This document shows, one piece after another, positions 15,055-24,403 of a stretch of 31,849 nucleotides of DNA. This stretch comes from Alphaproteobacteria bacterium (GTDB lineage: Bacteria; Pseudomonadota; Alphaproteobacteria; Rhodobacterales; Rhodobacteraceae): positions 1 through 31,849 of the forward strand of contig JAJRUE010000231.1 of the NCBI GenBank assembly GCA_024277955.1, read 5' to 3'. Made by a program: the position numbers and the translations under genes. Position 1 is the first letter of the stretch. Every line of letters starts with the position of its first letter. The notes below the pieces were generated by a model, which ran no database searches, was not told the DNA's origin, and saw nothing but the letters and a program-made list of their open reading frames with translations.

Positions 15055-16587
15055 TCAGCCGCGCCAGAAACCGGGGTTCATCAGCCCCACCAGGGCCAGC
15101 GTTTCCAGCCGCCCGAGCACCATGGCGGCGGCCAGAATGCCCTTGGAGAACCCGCTGAGCGCCTGCAGGTCGATCGGCCGGTCCACGGCGACGCTCAGCA
15201 CCGGGCCGGTATTCGAAAGCGCCGCGACGGTAAGCGCCACCGCGTCTTCAAAGCTGACGCCGTTCATCGCGAAAAGCATCACCGTGATGGCGATCGAGAC
15301 GCAAAACAGCATGAAGAACACCCAGGCCGCCTGCGCCCCCTGGCGGCGCAACCGCCGCGCCACCGACCCGGCGCCGCCCACCGACGACGGGTGCACCAGG
15401 CGTTCAAGCTCGCGCGCGCCGTGCTTGTAAAGCGCATAGACCCGCAGCAGCTTGATGCCGCCCGCGGTGGTGGCGACGCCGCCCCCGGTCAGCGCCAGCC
15501 CCATCAGGATGATCCCCGGCGTGGGCAGGCCCGACCAGTGGCGCGCCTCGCCCCAGGCGGCGCTTTCGAAACCGGTGGTGGTCAGAAACGACATCACCGT
15601 GAACACCCCGCCCCACAGCGCCTGCAGCGCCTGGCTCGCCCCGGCCTGGAACCCCTGGTCGGCGGAAACTTCCAGCGAGCCGATCCAGTGCCGCAGGAAC
15701 AGCAGCGACGGCACCAGCACCACAAAGAACAGCCCCATGCGGAATTCCGGGTCGCGGCCCAGGTTCAGGATCGCCGGGCGGCCGCGCTCCTGCGCCATCG
15801 CCTGACGCGAGATCGCGAAGATCAGCATCACGAAGATCGCCGCCTCGCCGGCATAGCCCGAGGCGCTGCCGGCCGGCCCTCCGACCGGGGAAATGCCGCT
15901 GGTGGACAGCACCGCCATCGCGTGGCTCAGCGCCACCAGCGGGGTGTCGCCCAGCCCCAGCAGCACCGCCCAGAGCGCCACCGTCAGCCCCAGGTAGATC
16001 GGCGCGATGCGAGCCACGAAACGGCGCAGCCGCTGCGGGCCGTCCAGCGTCCAGGCCCCCTGGTCGGCCAGCGACACGCCGCGCCCGGCGCCCGCCGAAG
16101 ACACCACTTCGAAGCCGCCCAGGTTCATCGGCGCCAGCACCGCCGCCGCCGCCACCAGCACCAGCAGCCCGCCCATCCAGCCCACCAGCGCGCGCCACAG
16201 ATGCACCGAAGGCGGCAGCCGGTCCGGGTCGGCAAACAGCGTCGCCCCGGTGGTGGTCAGGTCCGACACCATTTCCAGGTAGGCGTTCAGAAAGCTGGTG
16301 TCGGGCACCGAGATCGCAAACGGCACCGCCAGCAGCACCGGCAGCCCGACAAAGGCGGCGATCAGCGCCAGCAGATAGGCCCGGCCCTGGTGGCGCACCA
16401 CCCGGTTGGCGGTGGCGATCGCGATCATCGCGGTCAGGATCAGGATCAGGTTGGCGCTTTCGAAAAACGCCCGCATCACCTCAAAGTCGCGCACCGCCAG
16501 CGCATGCGCCGCCGGGATATACATCGCCAGCGCCCCCAGACCCATCAGGATCACGATGAACGGCAGGGAAAGCAGGCGGTTCAGCAT
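15055..16587 (-). CDS. trkH: Trk-type potassium uptake membrane subunit
   Basis: This 510-residue protein is the TrkH/KtrB-type channel subunit that takes up K+ across the inner membrane under control of TrkA. Four pore-loop filter segments can be picked out in order: SDLTTTGATLF, VLSTSGISPVGG, SFLTTTGFESAAW and ALSNTGPVLS, each with the central Gly or its neighbours that line the selectivity filter. About ten to twelve membrane helices surround them. The start ATG at 16587 overlaps the trkA stop by one base (TGATG), so the two are translated from one message. Length is normal for TrkH, and no defect is visible. Confidence 0.95.
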   Translation of the reverse strand: MLNRLLSLPFIVILMGLGALAMYIPAAHALAVRDFEVMRAFFESANLILILTAMIAIATANRVVRHQGRAYLLALIAAFVGLPVLLAVPFAISVPDTSFLNAYLEMVSDLTTTGATLFADPDRLPPSVHLWRALVGWMGGLLVLVAAAAVLAPMNLGGFEVVSSAGAGRGVSLADQGAWTLDGPQRLRRFVARIAPIYLGLTVALWAVLLGLGDTPLVALSHAMAVLSTSGISPVGGPAGSASGYAGEAAIFVMLIFAISRQAMAQERGRPAILNLGRDPEFRMGLFFVVLVPSLLFLRHWIGSLEVSADQGFQAGASQALQALWGGVFTVMSFLTTTGFESAAWGEARHWSGLPTPGIILMGLALTGGGVATTAGGIKLLRVYALYKHGARELERLVHPSSVGGAGSVARRLRRQGAQAAWVFFMLFCVSIAITVMLFAMNGVSFEDAVALTVAALSNTGPVLSVAVDRPIDLQALSGFSKGILAAAMVLGRLETLALVGLMNPGFWRG

Positions 16588-17963
16588 CAGAAAAAGTCGA
16601 TCGAGACCTGCAACAGCCGTTCGACTTCGGGCACGTCATCGGCCATTGCGAAAATGGTGATGATGTCGCCTTCGTCGATCCGGGTGCCGCCGGTGGGGCG
16701 CTCGATCTTGCCGCCCTTCATCAGCACCCCGACCAGCACGCCCTCCGGAAAGTCGATGTCGCGGATCAGCTGGCCCGCGATCGGCGAGGTGGACAGCACC
16801 TGGGCCTCGATCACCTCGGCTTCGGCGTCGCCGATCGAATAGACCTCGCGCACCTTGCCGTGGCGGATGTGGCGCAGGATCGAACTGACGGTGGTGGCGC
16901 GCGGGTTGATATAGGCGTCGATGTGAAGCGTGCTCATCAGCGGCGCCAGCGTCGGGTCGTTGATCAGGCAGATCGCCATGCCGGCGCCGGCGGCCTTGGC
17001 GCGCACCGAGGCCAGGATGTTGGTCTTGTCGTCGTCGGTCACCGCCAGGATCGCGTCGGCCCGCTCGATGCCCGCTTCCGACAGCAGTTCGCTGTTCAGC
17101 CCGTCGCCGTTCAGAACGATGGTGCGTTCCAGCCCGTCGGCGGCCTTTTCGGCCACGGCGCGGTTCTTTTCGATGACCTTGGCGCGGACCCGGTCGGCGC
17201 GCTCTTCCAATGCGCGCGCCACCGCCAGCCCGACATTGCCGCCGCCGATGATCACCACGCGTTCCTGCTTGCGGTTGGTCTTGCCGAAGATTTCCAGCGC
17301 CCGGTTCAGGTCTTCGGCGTCGCAGAACAGGTAGATCTCGTCGCCGGCGAACAGCTGGTCGGCGGCCTCGGGGGCGAACAGGCGGCCCTCGCGGCGCACG
17401 CCCACCACGATCGCGCGCAGGGTGGAAAACAGGTCGGTCAGCTGGCGCAGCGGCGTGTTGATCACCGGGCAGTCTTCGGCCAGCACGATGCCGACCAGCT
17501 GGGCGCGCCCTTCCATGAAGGACTGGTTGTCAAAGGCCGCCGGCGCCGACAGCCGGCGCAGCGCCGCTTCGGCGACCTCGCGTTCGGGGCTGATGACCAC
17601 GTCGATGGGCATGTGATCGCGCCGGTACAGATCGGAATAGATCGCCGTCAGGTAGGACTGAGACCGCAGCCGGGCGATCTTGCGCGGCACCGAGAATACC
17701 GAATGCGCCACCTGGCAGGTGACCATGTTGACCTCGTCCGAATAGGTGGCGGCGATGATCATGTCGGCATCGCGCGCCCCGGCCCGGTCCAGCACATCCG
17801 GGTAGCTGGCGAACCCGGCGATCCCCTGCACGTCCAGCGCCTCGGTGGCACGCGCCACCAGATCGGCGTTGTTGTCGACCACGGTCACGTCGTTCTTTTC
17901 GCCCGCCAGGTGCCGCGCGATCTGCCAGCCGACCTGACCCGCGCCGCAGATGATAACCTTCAT
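16587..17963 (-). CDS. trkA: Trk potassium transport regulatory subunit TrkA
   Basis: TrkA is the cytoplasmic NAD(H)/nucleotide-binding ring that gates the TrkH channel. The 458-residue protein has the duplicated layout of full-length TrkA: a first Rossmann domain starting MKVIICGAGQVGWQIARHLAGEKNDVTVVD, an RCK_C domain, and a second Rossmann domain at about residue 232 starting RVVIIGGGNVGLAVARALEE, then a second RCK_C domain ending near the C-terminus. Both glycine-rich loops (GxGxxG) are intact. The ATG at 17963 gives the canonical N-terminus. It lies 143 bases downstream of ntrX and overlaps trkH by one base. Position next to ntrYX is a conserved Rhodobacterales/rhizobial arrangement. Confidence 0.95.
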   Translation of the reverse strand: MKVIICGAGQVGWQIARHLAGEKNDVTVVDNNADLVARATEALDVQGIAGFASYPDVLDRAGARDADMIIAATYSDEVNMVTCQVAHSVFSVPRKIARLRSQSYLTAIYSDLYRRDHMPIDVVISPEREVAEAALRRLSAPAAFDNQSFMEGRAQLVGIVLAEDCPVINTPLRQLTDLFSTLRAIVVGVRREGRLFAPEAADQLFAGDEIYLFCDAEDLNRALEIFGKTNRKQERVVIIGGGNVGLAVARALEERADRVRAKVIEKNRAVAEKAADGLERTIVLNGDGLNSELLSEAGIERADAILAVTDDDKTNILASVRAKAAGAGMAICLINDPTLAPLMSTLHIDAYINPRATTVSSILRHIRHGKVREVYSIGDAEAEVIEAQVLSTSPIAGQLIRDIDFPEGVLVGVLMKGGKIERPTGGTRIDEGDIITIFAMADDVPEVERLLQVSIDFF

Positions 17964-18033
17964 CGTCTCAAACCCTCAGTTGCGCCGCCGTTTGCATGGC
18001 AGATGCCCGCCGGGGCGTCAATCGGCTGCCGAA

Positions 18034-18054
18034 GGCCCGGGCCAGGGCCGGGCC
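18034..18054 (-). terminator. GC-rich hairpin between ntrX and trkA
   Basis: A 7-base perfect stem (GGCCCGG / CCGGGCC, 7-base loop) lies in the 143-base spacer downstream of ntrX. There is no following T-run, so it may only slow or partly end transcription before trkA. Confidence 0.3.
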
Positions 18055-18106
18055 GCTCCCCTCCCCGCCAGGTCAATGCCCCCGACAAGACCCCCGGGCG
18101 CGCCGC

Positions 18107-19510
18107 TCAGTCGGCGGTCTCGCGCACATAGGCGACGCGCCCGCCGGACTTGTTGGCGGTCACCACCCCGAGCGACTTGAGCTTGCGATGCAGCGCCGAA
18201 CGTTCCATCCCGACAAAGGCGGCGGTGCGGCTGATGTTGCCGCCGAAGCGGTTGATCTGGGTCAGCAGGTATTCGCGTTCGAACAACTCGCGGGCCTCGC
18301 GCAGCGGCAGGGTCGCCAGGCTGCCCGACAGCACCACGCGCCCGTCTTCGTCGGGGCTGTCATCGGTGCCGGGCAGTTCGCCGGCGGTGATCGGGCCGCT
18401 GCTGTCGCCCAGGATCAGCACCCGTTCGATCACGTTCTTGAATTGGCGCACGTTGCCGGGCCAGTGCATCGTCTGCAACAGCGCGATCGCTTCGTCCGAC
18501 AGTTCGCGCAGCGGCAGGCCCTGGGTGCGGTTCAGCTCGGCGATGAAATGGCGGGCAAGATCGGGGATGTCTTCGCGCCGCTCTTCCAGCGACGGCACCG
18601 CGATCGGCACCACGTTCAGCCGGTGGAACAGCTCTTCGCGGAACCGCCCCAGCGCGATTTCCTCTTGCAGGTCGCGGTTGGTGCTGGAAATCACCCGGAT
18701 GTCGACGCGCACCTTTTCGCTGCCGCCGACCCGCTGGAACTGCTGATCCACCAGAACGCGCAGGATCTTCGATTGCGTGCCCGGCGGCATGTCGGCCACC
18801 TCGTCGAAATAGAGGATGCCGCCGTTGGCCTGTTCCAGCAGCCCCTGTTCGATGCCGCGCGTGGCGGTTTCGCGCCCGAACAGGACTTCTTCCATGCGGT
18901 CGGGCTCGATCGATGCGGAATTGACGCAGACGAACGGGCCCTCGGCGCGGTCCGAATGGGCATGGATATAGCGCGCGGCCAGTTCCTTGCCGCAGCCGGC
19001 GGGGCCGGTCAGCATCACCCGACCGTTCGACTTGGTAACCTTTTCCAGATTGGTTTTCAAAGCCTTGAAGGTCGAACTTGATCCTATCATCTCGGTCGAA
19101 GTCACGTCCTTGCGCCGCAGCTCAACGTTTTCCCGGCGCAGCTTCGAGGTTTCCATCGCGCGCCGGATCACCACCAGCAGCTGGTCGATGTTGAAGGGCT
19201 TTTCGATGAAGTCATAGGCCCCCTGCTTGATCGCCGCCACTGCGATTTCGATGTTGCCGTGGCCGGAAATGATCACGATCGGGATCTCGGGGCGGTCCTG
19301 CTTGACGGTCTTGAGAATGTCGATCCCGTCCATGTTGCTGTCTTTCAGCCAGATATCCAGGATCATCAGCGACGGCGGGTCGCTGTTGACCTGGTCCATG
19401 CATTCGTCGGAATTCGCGGCAAGGCGGGTGGTGTAGCCTTCGTCCTTGAGAATGTCCGAGATCAGTTCGCGAATGTCGCGTTCGTCGTCGACGATCAGTA
19501 TGTCACCCAT
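18107..19510 (-). CDS. ntrX: Nitrogen-responsive regulator NtrX
   Basis: NtrX is the response regulator partner of NtrY, linked in alphaproteobacteria to nitrogen metabolism, redox state and envelope functions. The 467-residue protein has a receiver domain with phospho-acceptor Asp52 (LMILDIW) and acidic pair Asp8/Asp9, an AAA+ domain with Walker A GPAGCGKE (from residue 169) and Walker B YFDEV, and a C-terminal Fis-type helix-turn-helix (LTQINRFGGNISRTAAFVGM and following). The GAFTGA loop that contacts sigma-54 is missing; the equivalent stretch reads LFGRETATRGIEQGLLEQ. This is known for NtrX proteins and argues against sigma-54-dependent activation. The start ATG at 19510 is 12 bases after the ntrY stop. 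Confidence 0.95.
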   Translation of the reverse strand: MGDILIVDDERDIRELISDILKDEGYTTRLAANSDECMDQVNSDPPSLMILDIWLKDSNMDGIDILKTVKQDRPEIPIVIISGHGNIEIAVAAIKQGAYDFIEKPFNIDQLLVVIRRAMETSKLRRENVELRRKDVTSTEMIGSSSTFKALKTNLEKVTKSNGRVMLTGPAGCGKELAARYIHAHSDRAEGPFVCVNSASIEPDRMEEVLFGRETATRGIEQGLLEQANGGILYFDEVADMPPGTQSKILRVLVDQQFQRVGGSEKVRVDIRVISSTNRDLQEEIALGRFREELFHRLNVVPIAVPSLEERREDIPDLARHFIAELNRTQGLPLRELSDEAIALLQTMHWPGNVRQFKNVIERVLILGDSSGPITAGELPGTDDSPDEDGRVVLSGSLATLPLREARELFEREYLLTQINRFGGNISRTAAFVGMERSALHRKLKSLGVVTANKSGGRVAYVRETAD

Positions 19511-19522
19511 GACGGCCCGTCC

Positions 19523-21793
19523 TCATTTGACTGCTTCGTGTATTGTTCTGCTGCGCCGCCGGGTGCGGCTTTGCACCAGCGGCAGACGAATTTCGGCCCG
19601 CGCGCCGCGATGGTCGCTGTCAGGCGTAAACGGCGCGGCGTCGGTCAGCTGCAGCGACCCGCCGTGTTCTTCGATGATCTTCTTGACGATCGGCAGCCCC
19701 AGCCCGGTCCCGGCGGTGCGCGTGGTCACATAGGGTTCGAACAGCCGGGCGCGGTCGACCGGCAGGCCGATGCCGTTGTCCGAGACCGTGATCAGCGCTT
19801 CGTTGCCATCGCGCATGAGCGCCACGCGAATTTCCGGATCGAACGGTAGTGCAATCCCCTTTTCCCGCCTTGTTTCAATGGCTTCTCCGGCGTTCTTGAT
19901 CATGTTTGTCAAGGCCTGACTGATCATCGTCGCATCAACCTCGGCCAGCATCGGCGTGGCCGGCAGGTTGACGCTGAACCGCACGCCGGGCTGGCCGCTT
20001 TCCTGCAGCAGCACCGCATCCGCCACCAGCTTGGTCAGATCGGTTTCGCGGGTTTCGGGTTCGGGCATCCGGGCAAAGCGGGAAAATTCATCAACTATGC
20101 GCCGCAAGTCATTGGTTTGGCGTATGATAACGTCGGCATACTGTTCCAGATCGGCGCCCTCTTCCCCCAGCTTGCGCGCGAATTTGCGCTTGAGCCGTTC
20201 GGCCGAAAGCTGGATCGGGGTCAGCGGGTTCTTGATCTCGTGTGCGATGCGCCGGGCGACGTCGCCCCAGGCCGCCATGCGCTGCGCCGCCACCAGATCG
20301 GTGACATCGTCAAAGGCCACCACATAGCCTTCCAGCGCGCCATCGGCGTTGCGCATGGTCGAGATGCGCACCAGCAGGTTTTCCTGCTTGCCGCCGCGCA
20401 CCAGCCGGATTTCTTCCTGCATGACTTCGCTGCCGGCTTCGCGCAGGCGGGCAAAGAGCGGCGCGAATTCCGCCGCGATCAGCGCCAGATCGGCCCCCGG
20501 CGCCGGCGAGGTGCGCAGATGCAGCAGCCGCTCGGCCGACCGGTTGATGAAGGTCAGCGCCCCGGTGCTGTCCAGCCCGACCACGCCCGAGGTCACCGAC
20601 GACAGCACCGAATCGAACAGCCGGCGGCGTTCTTCGATCTGGCGGGTGTTTTCCAGAAGCGTCTCGCGCTGCATCCGCAACTGCCGGGTCATCTGGTTGA
20701 ACAGCCGGCCCAGCATGGCGATCTCGTCGTCGCCGTCTTCTTCCACCACCTGCACGTTCAGATCGCCCCCGCCGACGCGCTGCGCCGCGCCGGCCAGCCG
20801 CCCCACCGGGCGCGACAAACGTTCGGCGAACCACATCCCCAGCCAGATCGCCGCCAGGATCAGGATCACCGCGAAACCCAGATACAGCAGCCCGAACTCG
20901 AACAAGAGCTTGCCGCGTTCGCTTTCGAGCTGGTTGTAGAACCGCACCGTGTCGCGGGTTTCGTCCAGCAGTTTCAGGATGTTGCCATCCACCGTCCGGG
21001 TGACGTAAAGCAGCCGGTTGGGAAAGGATTCAAGTCGCCGCAAAGCGCGGAATTCGTTTATATCCCAGTCCTTTATGACGACAACTTCACCTTCTGTCGC
21101 CTTGGCGATCTGCTCCGGCGTGGGGCGTTCGTAGTCGAACAGATAGGACCGTTCGCCGCGCGATCGGATTTCGCCGGTGCCGTCGATCACAAAGGCTTCC
21201 TTGAGGCCGCGCTGGATCTGCGCCTGCCCCTGGTTCAGCAGCTGGCGGATGTCGCCATCGGACAGAAACACGTTGGCGCGGTGCGCCTCGTCCAGGAACC
21301 CGGCCAGCGCGTCGGCATCGGTGATCAGATCCTTGCGGTGCTCGGCCTCGTAGGCCTGGGCCGCGGCCAGCGAATTGCCGACCACCTGGCGGACACGTTC
21401 GGAAAACCAGCCTTCAAGCCCGACATTCACCGTCAGCGCCGCGAACACCGCCACCAGCACGGTGGGGATCAGCGCCATCAGCGTGAACACCCCGACCAGG
21501 CGCATGTGCAGCCGCGAGCCGGCGGACTTGGCGCGCCGCGCCGCGATCATCTGCGCCACCCGCTGCAGCACAAGCGCCGCGACCACCAGCACATAGACCA
21601 GATCCGCCAGCAGGATCAGCCGCAGGGCCGGCGAATTCGCGCCCTCTTCCAGAGGCCCGAGGATCAGGAAGGTTACCAGCGCCAGCAACGGCCCCAGCAC
21701 GAAAAGGCTGATGGTGGCGGCGTTTTGTATGCGTCGCTGTCGCCTGAGTCTCAGCAGGCGCTGCCACGTTGCCGCTCGGACGGATGCCCGCAC
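19523..21793 (-). CDS. ntrY: Sensor histidine kinase NtrY
   Basis: NtrY is the membrane sensor kinase of the NtrY/NtrX system. The 756-residue protein has a basic N-terminus and three hydrophobic segments near residues 25-48, 59-80 and 96-120. A periplasmic region follows to about residue 290, then a fourth membrane segment (LLFEFGLLYLGFAVILILAA) and a HAMP domain. A PAS domain is next (SGVVGLDSTGALTFINRSAERLL), and then the kinase core. The phospho-acceptor is His518 in RRIAHEIKNPLTP, with the ATP-binding motifs MIKNAGEAIE (N box), VSDNGIGLP (G1) and GTGLGLPIVKKI (G2). The GTG at 21793 is the first start available, because a TGA precedes it closely, and it has a GAGGA ribosome-binding site. 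It lies 100 bases downstream of ntrC. Confidence 0.95.
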   Translation of the reverse strand: MRASVRAATWQRLLRLRRQRRIQNAATISLFVLGPLLALVTFLILGPLEEGANSPALRLILLADLVYVLVVAALVLQRVAQMIAARRAKSAGSRLHMRLVGVFTLMALIPTVLVAVFAALTVNVGLEGWFSERVRQVVGNSLAAAQAYEAEHRKDLITDADALAGFLDEAHRANVFLSDGDIRQLLNQGQAQIQRGLKEAFVIDGTGEIRSRGERSYLFDYERPTPEQIAKATEGEVVVIKDWDINEFRALRRLESFPNRLLYVTRTVDGNILKLLDETRDTVRFYNQLESERGKLLFEFGLLYLGFAVILILAAIWLGMWFAERLSRPVGRLAGAAQRVGGGDLNVQVVEEDGDDEIAMLGRLFNQMTRQLRMQRETLLENTRQIEERRRLFDSVLSSVTSGVVGLDSTGALTFINRSAERLLHLRTSPAPGADLALIAAEFAPLFARLREAGSEVMQEEIRLVRGGKQENLLVRISTMRNADGALEGYVVAFDDVTDLVAAQRMAAWGDVARRIAHEIKNPLTPIQLSAERLKRKFARKLGEEGADLEQYADVIIRQTNDLRRIVDEFSRFARMPEPETRETDLTKLVADAVLLQESGQPGVRFSVNLPATPMLAEVDATMISQALTNMIKNAGEAIETRREKGIALPFDPEIRVALMRDGNEALITVSDNGIGLPVDRARLFEPYVTTRTAGTGLGLPIVKKIIEEHGGSLQLTDAAPFTPDSDHRGARAEIRLPLVQSRTRRRSRTIHEAVK

Positions 21794-21893
21794 GTCTCAT
21801 CCTCGATCAGGGCCGCTTGACGCGGCATTACCGCCTTGGTGGCTTGGGTCTGCCCGGTGACCTGACACCGAATTGCCACTCTATGTTGCGCTT

Positions 21894-23258
21894 TTACATC
21901 AATTTGCGGCGCCGTGTCACGCGGATATCCAGTTCGGTGATCTTTTTGCGCAGGGTATTCCGGTTGATCCCCAGCAGATCGGCACATTTCGCCTGGTTTC
22001 CGCCGGTGGCGTCCAGCGCGATTTCGATCAGCGGCAGCTCCATTTCGCGCAGGATCCGCGGATACAGCCCCGGCGGCGGCAGCGCGCCCCCGTGCAGGTC
22101 GAAATAGCGGCGCAGGTGCTTTTCGATACAGCTCGAAAGCTTTTCCGTCCCGGCCGCGGCGGCGCCCGGATCAAAGGCCGGCTGCTGGCTGAGCACGGCT
22201 TCCGCCTCGGCGCGGCCGATTTCCTCTTCGCTGGCGGTCACCACCAGGCGGCGGATGGTGTTTTCCAGCTGGCGCACGTTGCCGGGCCAGGTGAAGGCGC
22301 GGAACACCTCGCAGGCGGCGGGCGAAAAGCTGCGGTGCGGCAGGCCGTCGCGATGGGCGCGGGCCAGAAAGTGATCGGCCAGCAGCGGGATGTCGTCGAC
22401 CCGTTCGCGCAGCGGCGGCACCGCGATCGTCACCCCGCCCAGCCGGTAGAACAGATCCTTGCGGAACTCGCCCGAAGCCAGCTTGTCGGCCAGATCGGTC
22501 TGGTTGGTGGCCATGATCCGCGGCGCGTAATCGGCCAGCCCGTCGAGCATGCGCACCACCCGGCCCTGGATTTCCGGGCTGAGGTCGCCGATCTCGTCGA
22601 ACAGAAGCGTGCCGCCGCGCGCCCGCGCCAGCAGCGCCGACGGCCCGTCGATCGGTTCGAGATCGCCCGCGCCCGCCACCACGAACGGCATCGAGCGCCG
22701 GTCCGACAGGTCGTGCACCGCGCGCGCGATCAGCGATTTGCCGGTGCCGCTTTCGCCGGTGATCAGCACCGCCAGATCGGTGTTCATCACCCGCGCCACC
22801 AGCCGGTAGAGCGCCTGCATCGCCGCCGTGCGCCCCACCAGCGGCAGGTCGTCGCCATTGGCGGGCGCCGGCGGCGCGCCGGTGCGCTGGCGGCGCTTGG
22901 TTTCCAGCGCGCGCGCGGCGCGTTTCATCAGGTCGGGCAGGTCGAACGGCTTGGGCAGATAGTCATAGGCTTCGGCCTCGGCGGCCTGGATCGCGGTCAT
23001 GATGTTGTTTTGCGCCGAGATCACGATCACCGGCAGGCCGGGGCGTTTTTCGGCGATCCGGGGCAGCGCTTCCAGCCCGTTGCCGTCGGGCATGATCACG
23101 TCCGAGATCACCAGGTCGCCCTTGCCTTCGTCCACCCAGCGCAGCAGCGTCACCAGCGAAGAGGTGGCGTGCACCTTGCACCCGGCGCGGGTCAGCGCCT
23201 GGGTCAGCACCGTGCGGATCGTGCGGTCGTCGTCAGCAACCAGAACCGTGCCGTCCAT
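21894..23258 (-). CDS. ntrC: Nitrogen regulator NtrC lacking the GAFTGA loop
   Basis: NtrC is the response regulator phosphorylated by NtrB under nitrogen limitation, activating genes for ammonium transport and alternative nitrogen use. The 454-residue protein has a receiver domain with Asp53 (LVISDVIMPDGNG) and DDD at 9-11, an AAA+ domain with Walker A GESGTGKS (168-175 region) and Walker B LLFDEIGDL, and a Fis-type DNA-binding end (ALDATGGNQAKCADLLGINRNTLRKKI). Between Walker A and Walker B the usual ELFGHEKGAFTGA stretch is absent, and the segment is shortened to GDLEPIDGPSALLARARGG (about 198-216). R. capsulatus NtrC has the same deletion and works with sigma-70 polymerase. The ATG at 23258 overlaps the ntrB stop (TGATG). 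Confidence 0.96.
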   Translation of the reverse strand: MDGTVLVADDDRTIRTVLTQALTRAGCKVHATSSLVTLLRWVDEGKGDLVISDVIMPDGNGLEALPRIAEKRPGLPVIVISAQNNIMTAIQAAEAEAYDYLPKPFDLPDLMKRAARALETKRRQRTGAPPAPANGDDLPLVGRTAAMQALYRLVARVMNTDLAVLITGESGTGKSLIARAVHDLSDRRSMPFVVAGAGDLEPIDGPSALLARARGGTLLFDEIGDLSPEIQGRVVRMLDGLADYAPRIMATNQTDLADKLASGEFRKDLFYRLGGVTIAVPPLRERVDDIPLLADHFLARAHRDGLPHRSFSPAACEVFRAFTWPGNVRQLENTIRRLVVTASEEEIGRAEAEAVLSQQPAFDPGAAAAGTEKLSSCIEKHLRRYFDLHGGALPPPGLYPRILREMELPLIEIALDATGGNQAKCADLLGINRNTLRKKITELDIRVTRRRKLM

Positions 23259-24403
23259 CAGTTGTCCTTTCCAGAATGCGCATCTTGGCCGGCGGCGGCG
23301 CGCTGAGCCTCGGGCGGGGCCACCGGCAGCGAGATGCGGAACACCGTGCGCCCGGGCACGGTATCGACCGAAATCCAGCCGTCGTGGTCCGAGATGATCT
23401 TGCTGACCAGCGCCAACCCCAGCCCGGTGCCGTTTTCGCGCCCCGAAACGAAGGGTTCGAAGATGTCGGCGGCGATCTCGGGCGGCAGGCCGGGGCCATC
23501 GTCGATGATCTCGACCTGCAGCGGCAGCGCGCCGCCCGATCCGTCCTGCCGGCGCAACCGCAGCCCCAGGTCGAAGAAGGTGCGGATGCGGATGGTGCCG
23601 CCCTGGGGGCCGCAGGCTTCGGTGGCATTCTTCAGCAGGTTCAGTACCACCTGCATGATCTGGTCGCGATCGACGAAGGTGGGCGGCAGCGACGGGTCGA
23701 AATCGTCGAGGATCGTCATGTGCCCGGCAAAACCCAGCTGCGCCGAACGCCGGGCCCGGTCCAGAATATCGTGGATATTCACGATCTTGCGCTTGGGCGG
23801 GCGCAGGTTGCCGAACTGTTCCACCTGATCCAGAAGTGCGACGATGCGCCGGCTTTCGGCGACGATCAGGTCGGTCATCTCGCGGTCTTCGGCGCCCAGG
23901 TTCATCGCCAGAAGCTGGGCCGCGCCGGTGATCCCGGCCAGCGGGTTCTTGATCTCGTGCGCCAGCATTTCGGCCATGCCGATGGCGCTGCGGGCCGAAG
24001 ATTTGACCGCGTGGTTCTGCCCCAGCCGGTCCGACAGCTGGCGCGGCTCGAGGATCAGCAGCACCTCGCCCGGAGCGCCGATCATCGGGGCGATCTGGAT
24101 GTTGCAGGCCACCGGCGCGCTGTTGCCGCCCGACACGTCGGCGTTCTGGATGAAGACCGCGCTGTGGTCGGCGCGGGCGCGCGCCAACGCCCCTTCCAGC
24201 GGCGCGTCGATCGCCAGCCGGTCCAGGATCGGGCTGCCCACCAACCGGCGTGCCGACAGGTTCAGGAACTGTTCGGCCGCCGGGTTGATGGCGCGGATGA
24301 TGTCCTGCGCGTCGGCGACGAAGGCCGGCACCGGCAGCGAGTTCCACAGGTTCTCCGACGCCGGCACGGCGTTTGCGGCGGGTTTTGCGGAGGCGGCGGT
24401 CAT
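23258..24403 (-). CDS. ntrB: Nitrogen sensor kinase/phosphatase NtrB
   Basis: NtrB is the cytoplasmic kinase that phosphorylates or dephosphorylates NtrC according to the state of PII proteins. The 381-residue protein lacks membrane segments. It has an N-terminal PAS domain (VPAFVADAQDIIRAINPAAEQFLNLSARRLVG), the acceptor His149 in MLAHEIKNPLAGITGAAQLL, and the catalytic ATPase motifs LNLLKNATEAC (N box), IIDDGPGLPPEI (G1) and GTGLGLALVSKIISDH (G2). All key residues are present. The ATG at 24403 overlaps the dusB stop by four bases (ATGA), and its own stop overlaps ntrC by one base, so dusB-ntrB-ntrC form one coupled operon. No PII gene lies in the window. Confidence 0.96.
   Translation of the reverse strand: MTAASAKPAANAVPASENLWNSLPVPAFVADAQDIIRAINPAAEQFLNLSARRLVGSPILDRLAIDAPLEGALARARADHSAVFIQNADVSGGNSAPVACNIQIAPMIGAPGEVLLILEPRQLSDRLGQNHAVKSSARSAIGMAEMLAHEIKNPLAGITGAAQLLAMNLGAEDREMTDLIVAESRRIVALLDQVEQFGNLRPPKRKIVNIHDILDRARRSAQLGFAGHMTILDDFDPSLPPTFVDRDQIMQVVLNLLKNATEACGPQGGTIRIRTFFDLGLRLRRQDGSGGALPLQVEIIDDGPGLPPEIAADIFEPFVSGRENGTGLGLALVSKIISDHDGWISVDTVPGRTVFRISLPVAPPEAQRAAAGQDAHSGKDN

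Noticed and set aside
14893..16842. Long plus-strand frame opposite hfq and trkH
   Set aside because: It is rich in His, Arg and Gln with no recognisable domain, and TrkH on the other strand is unambiguous.
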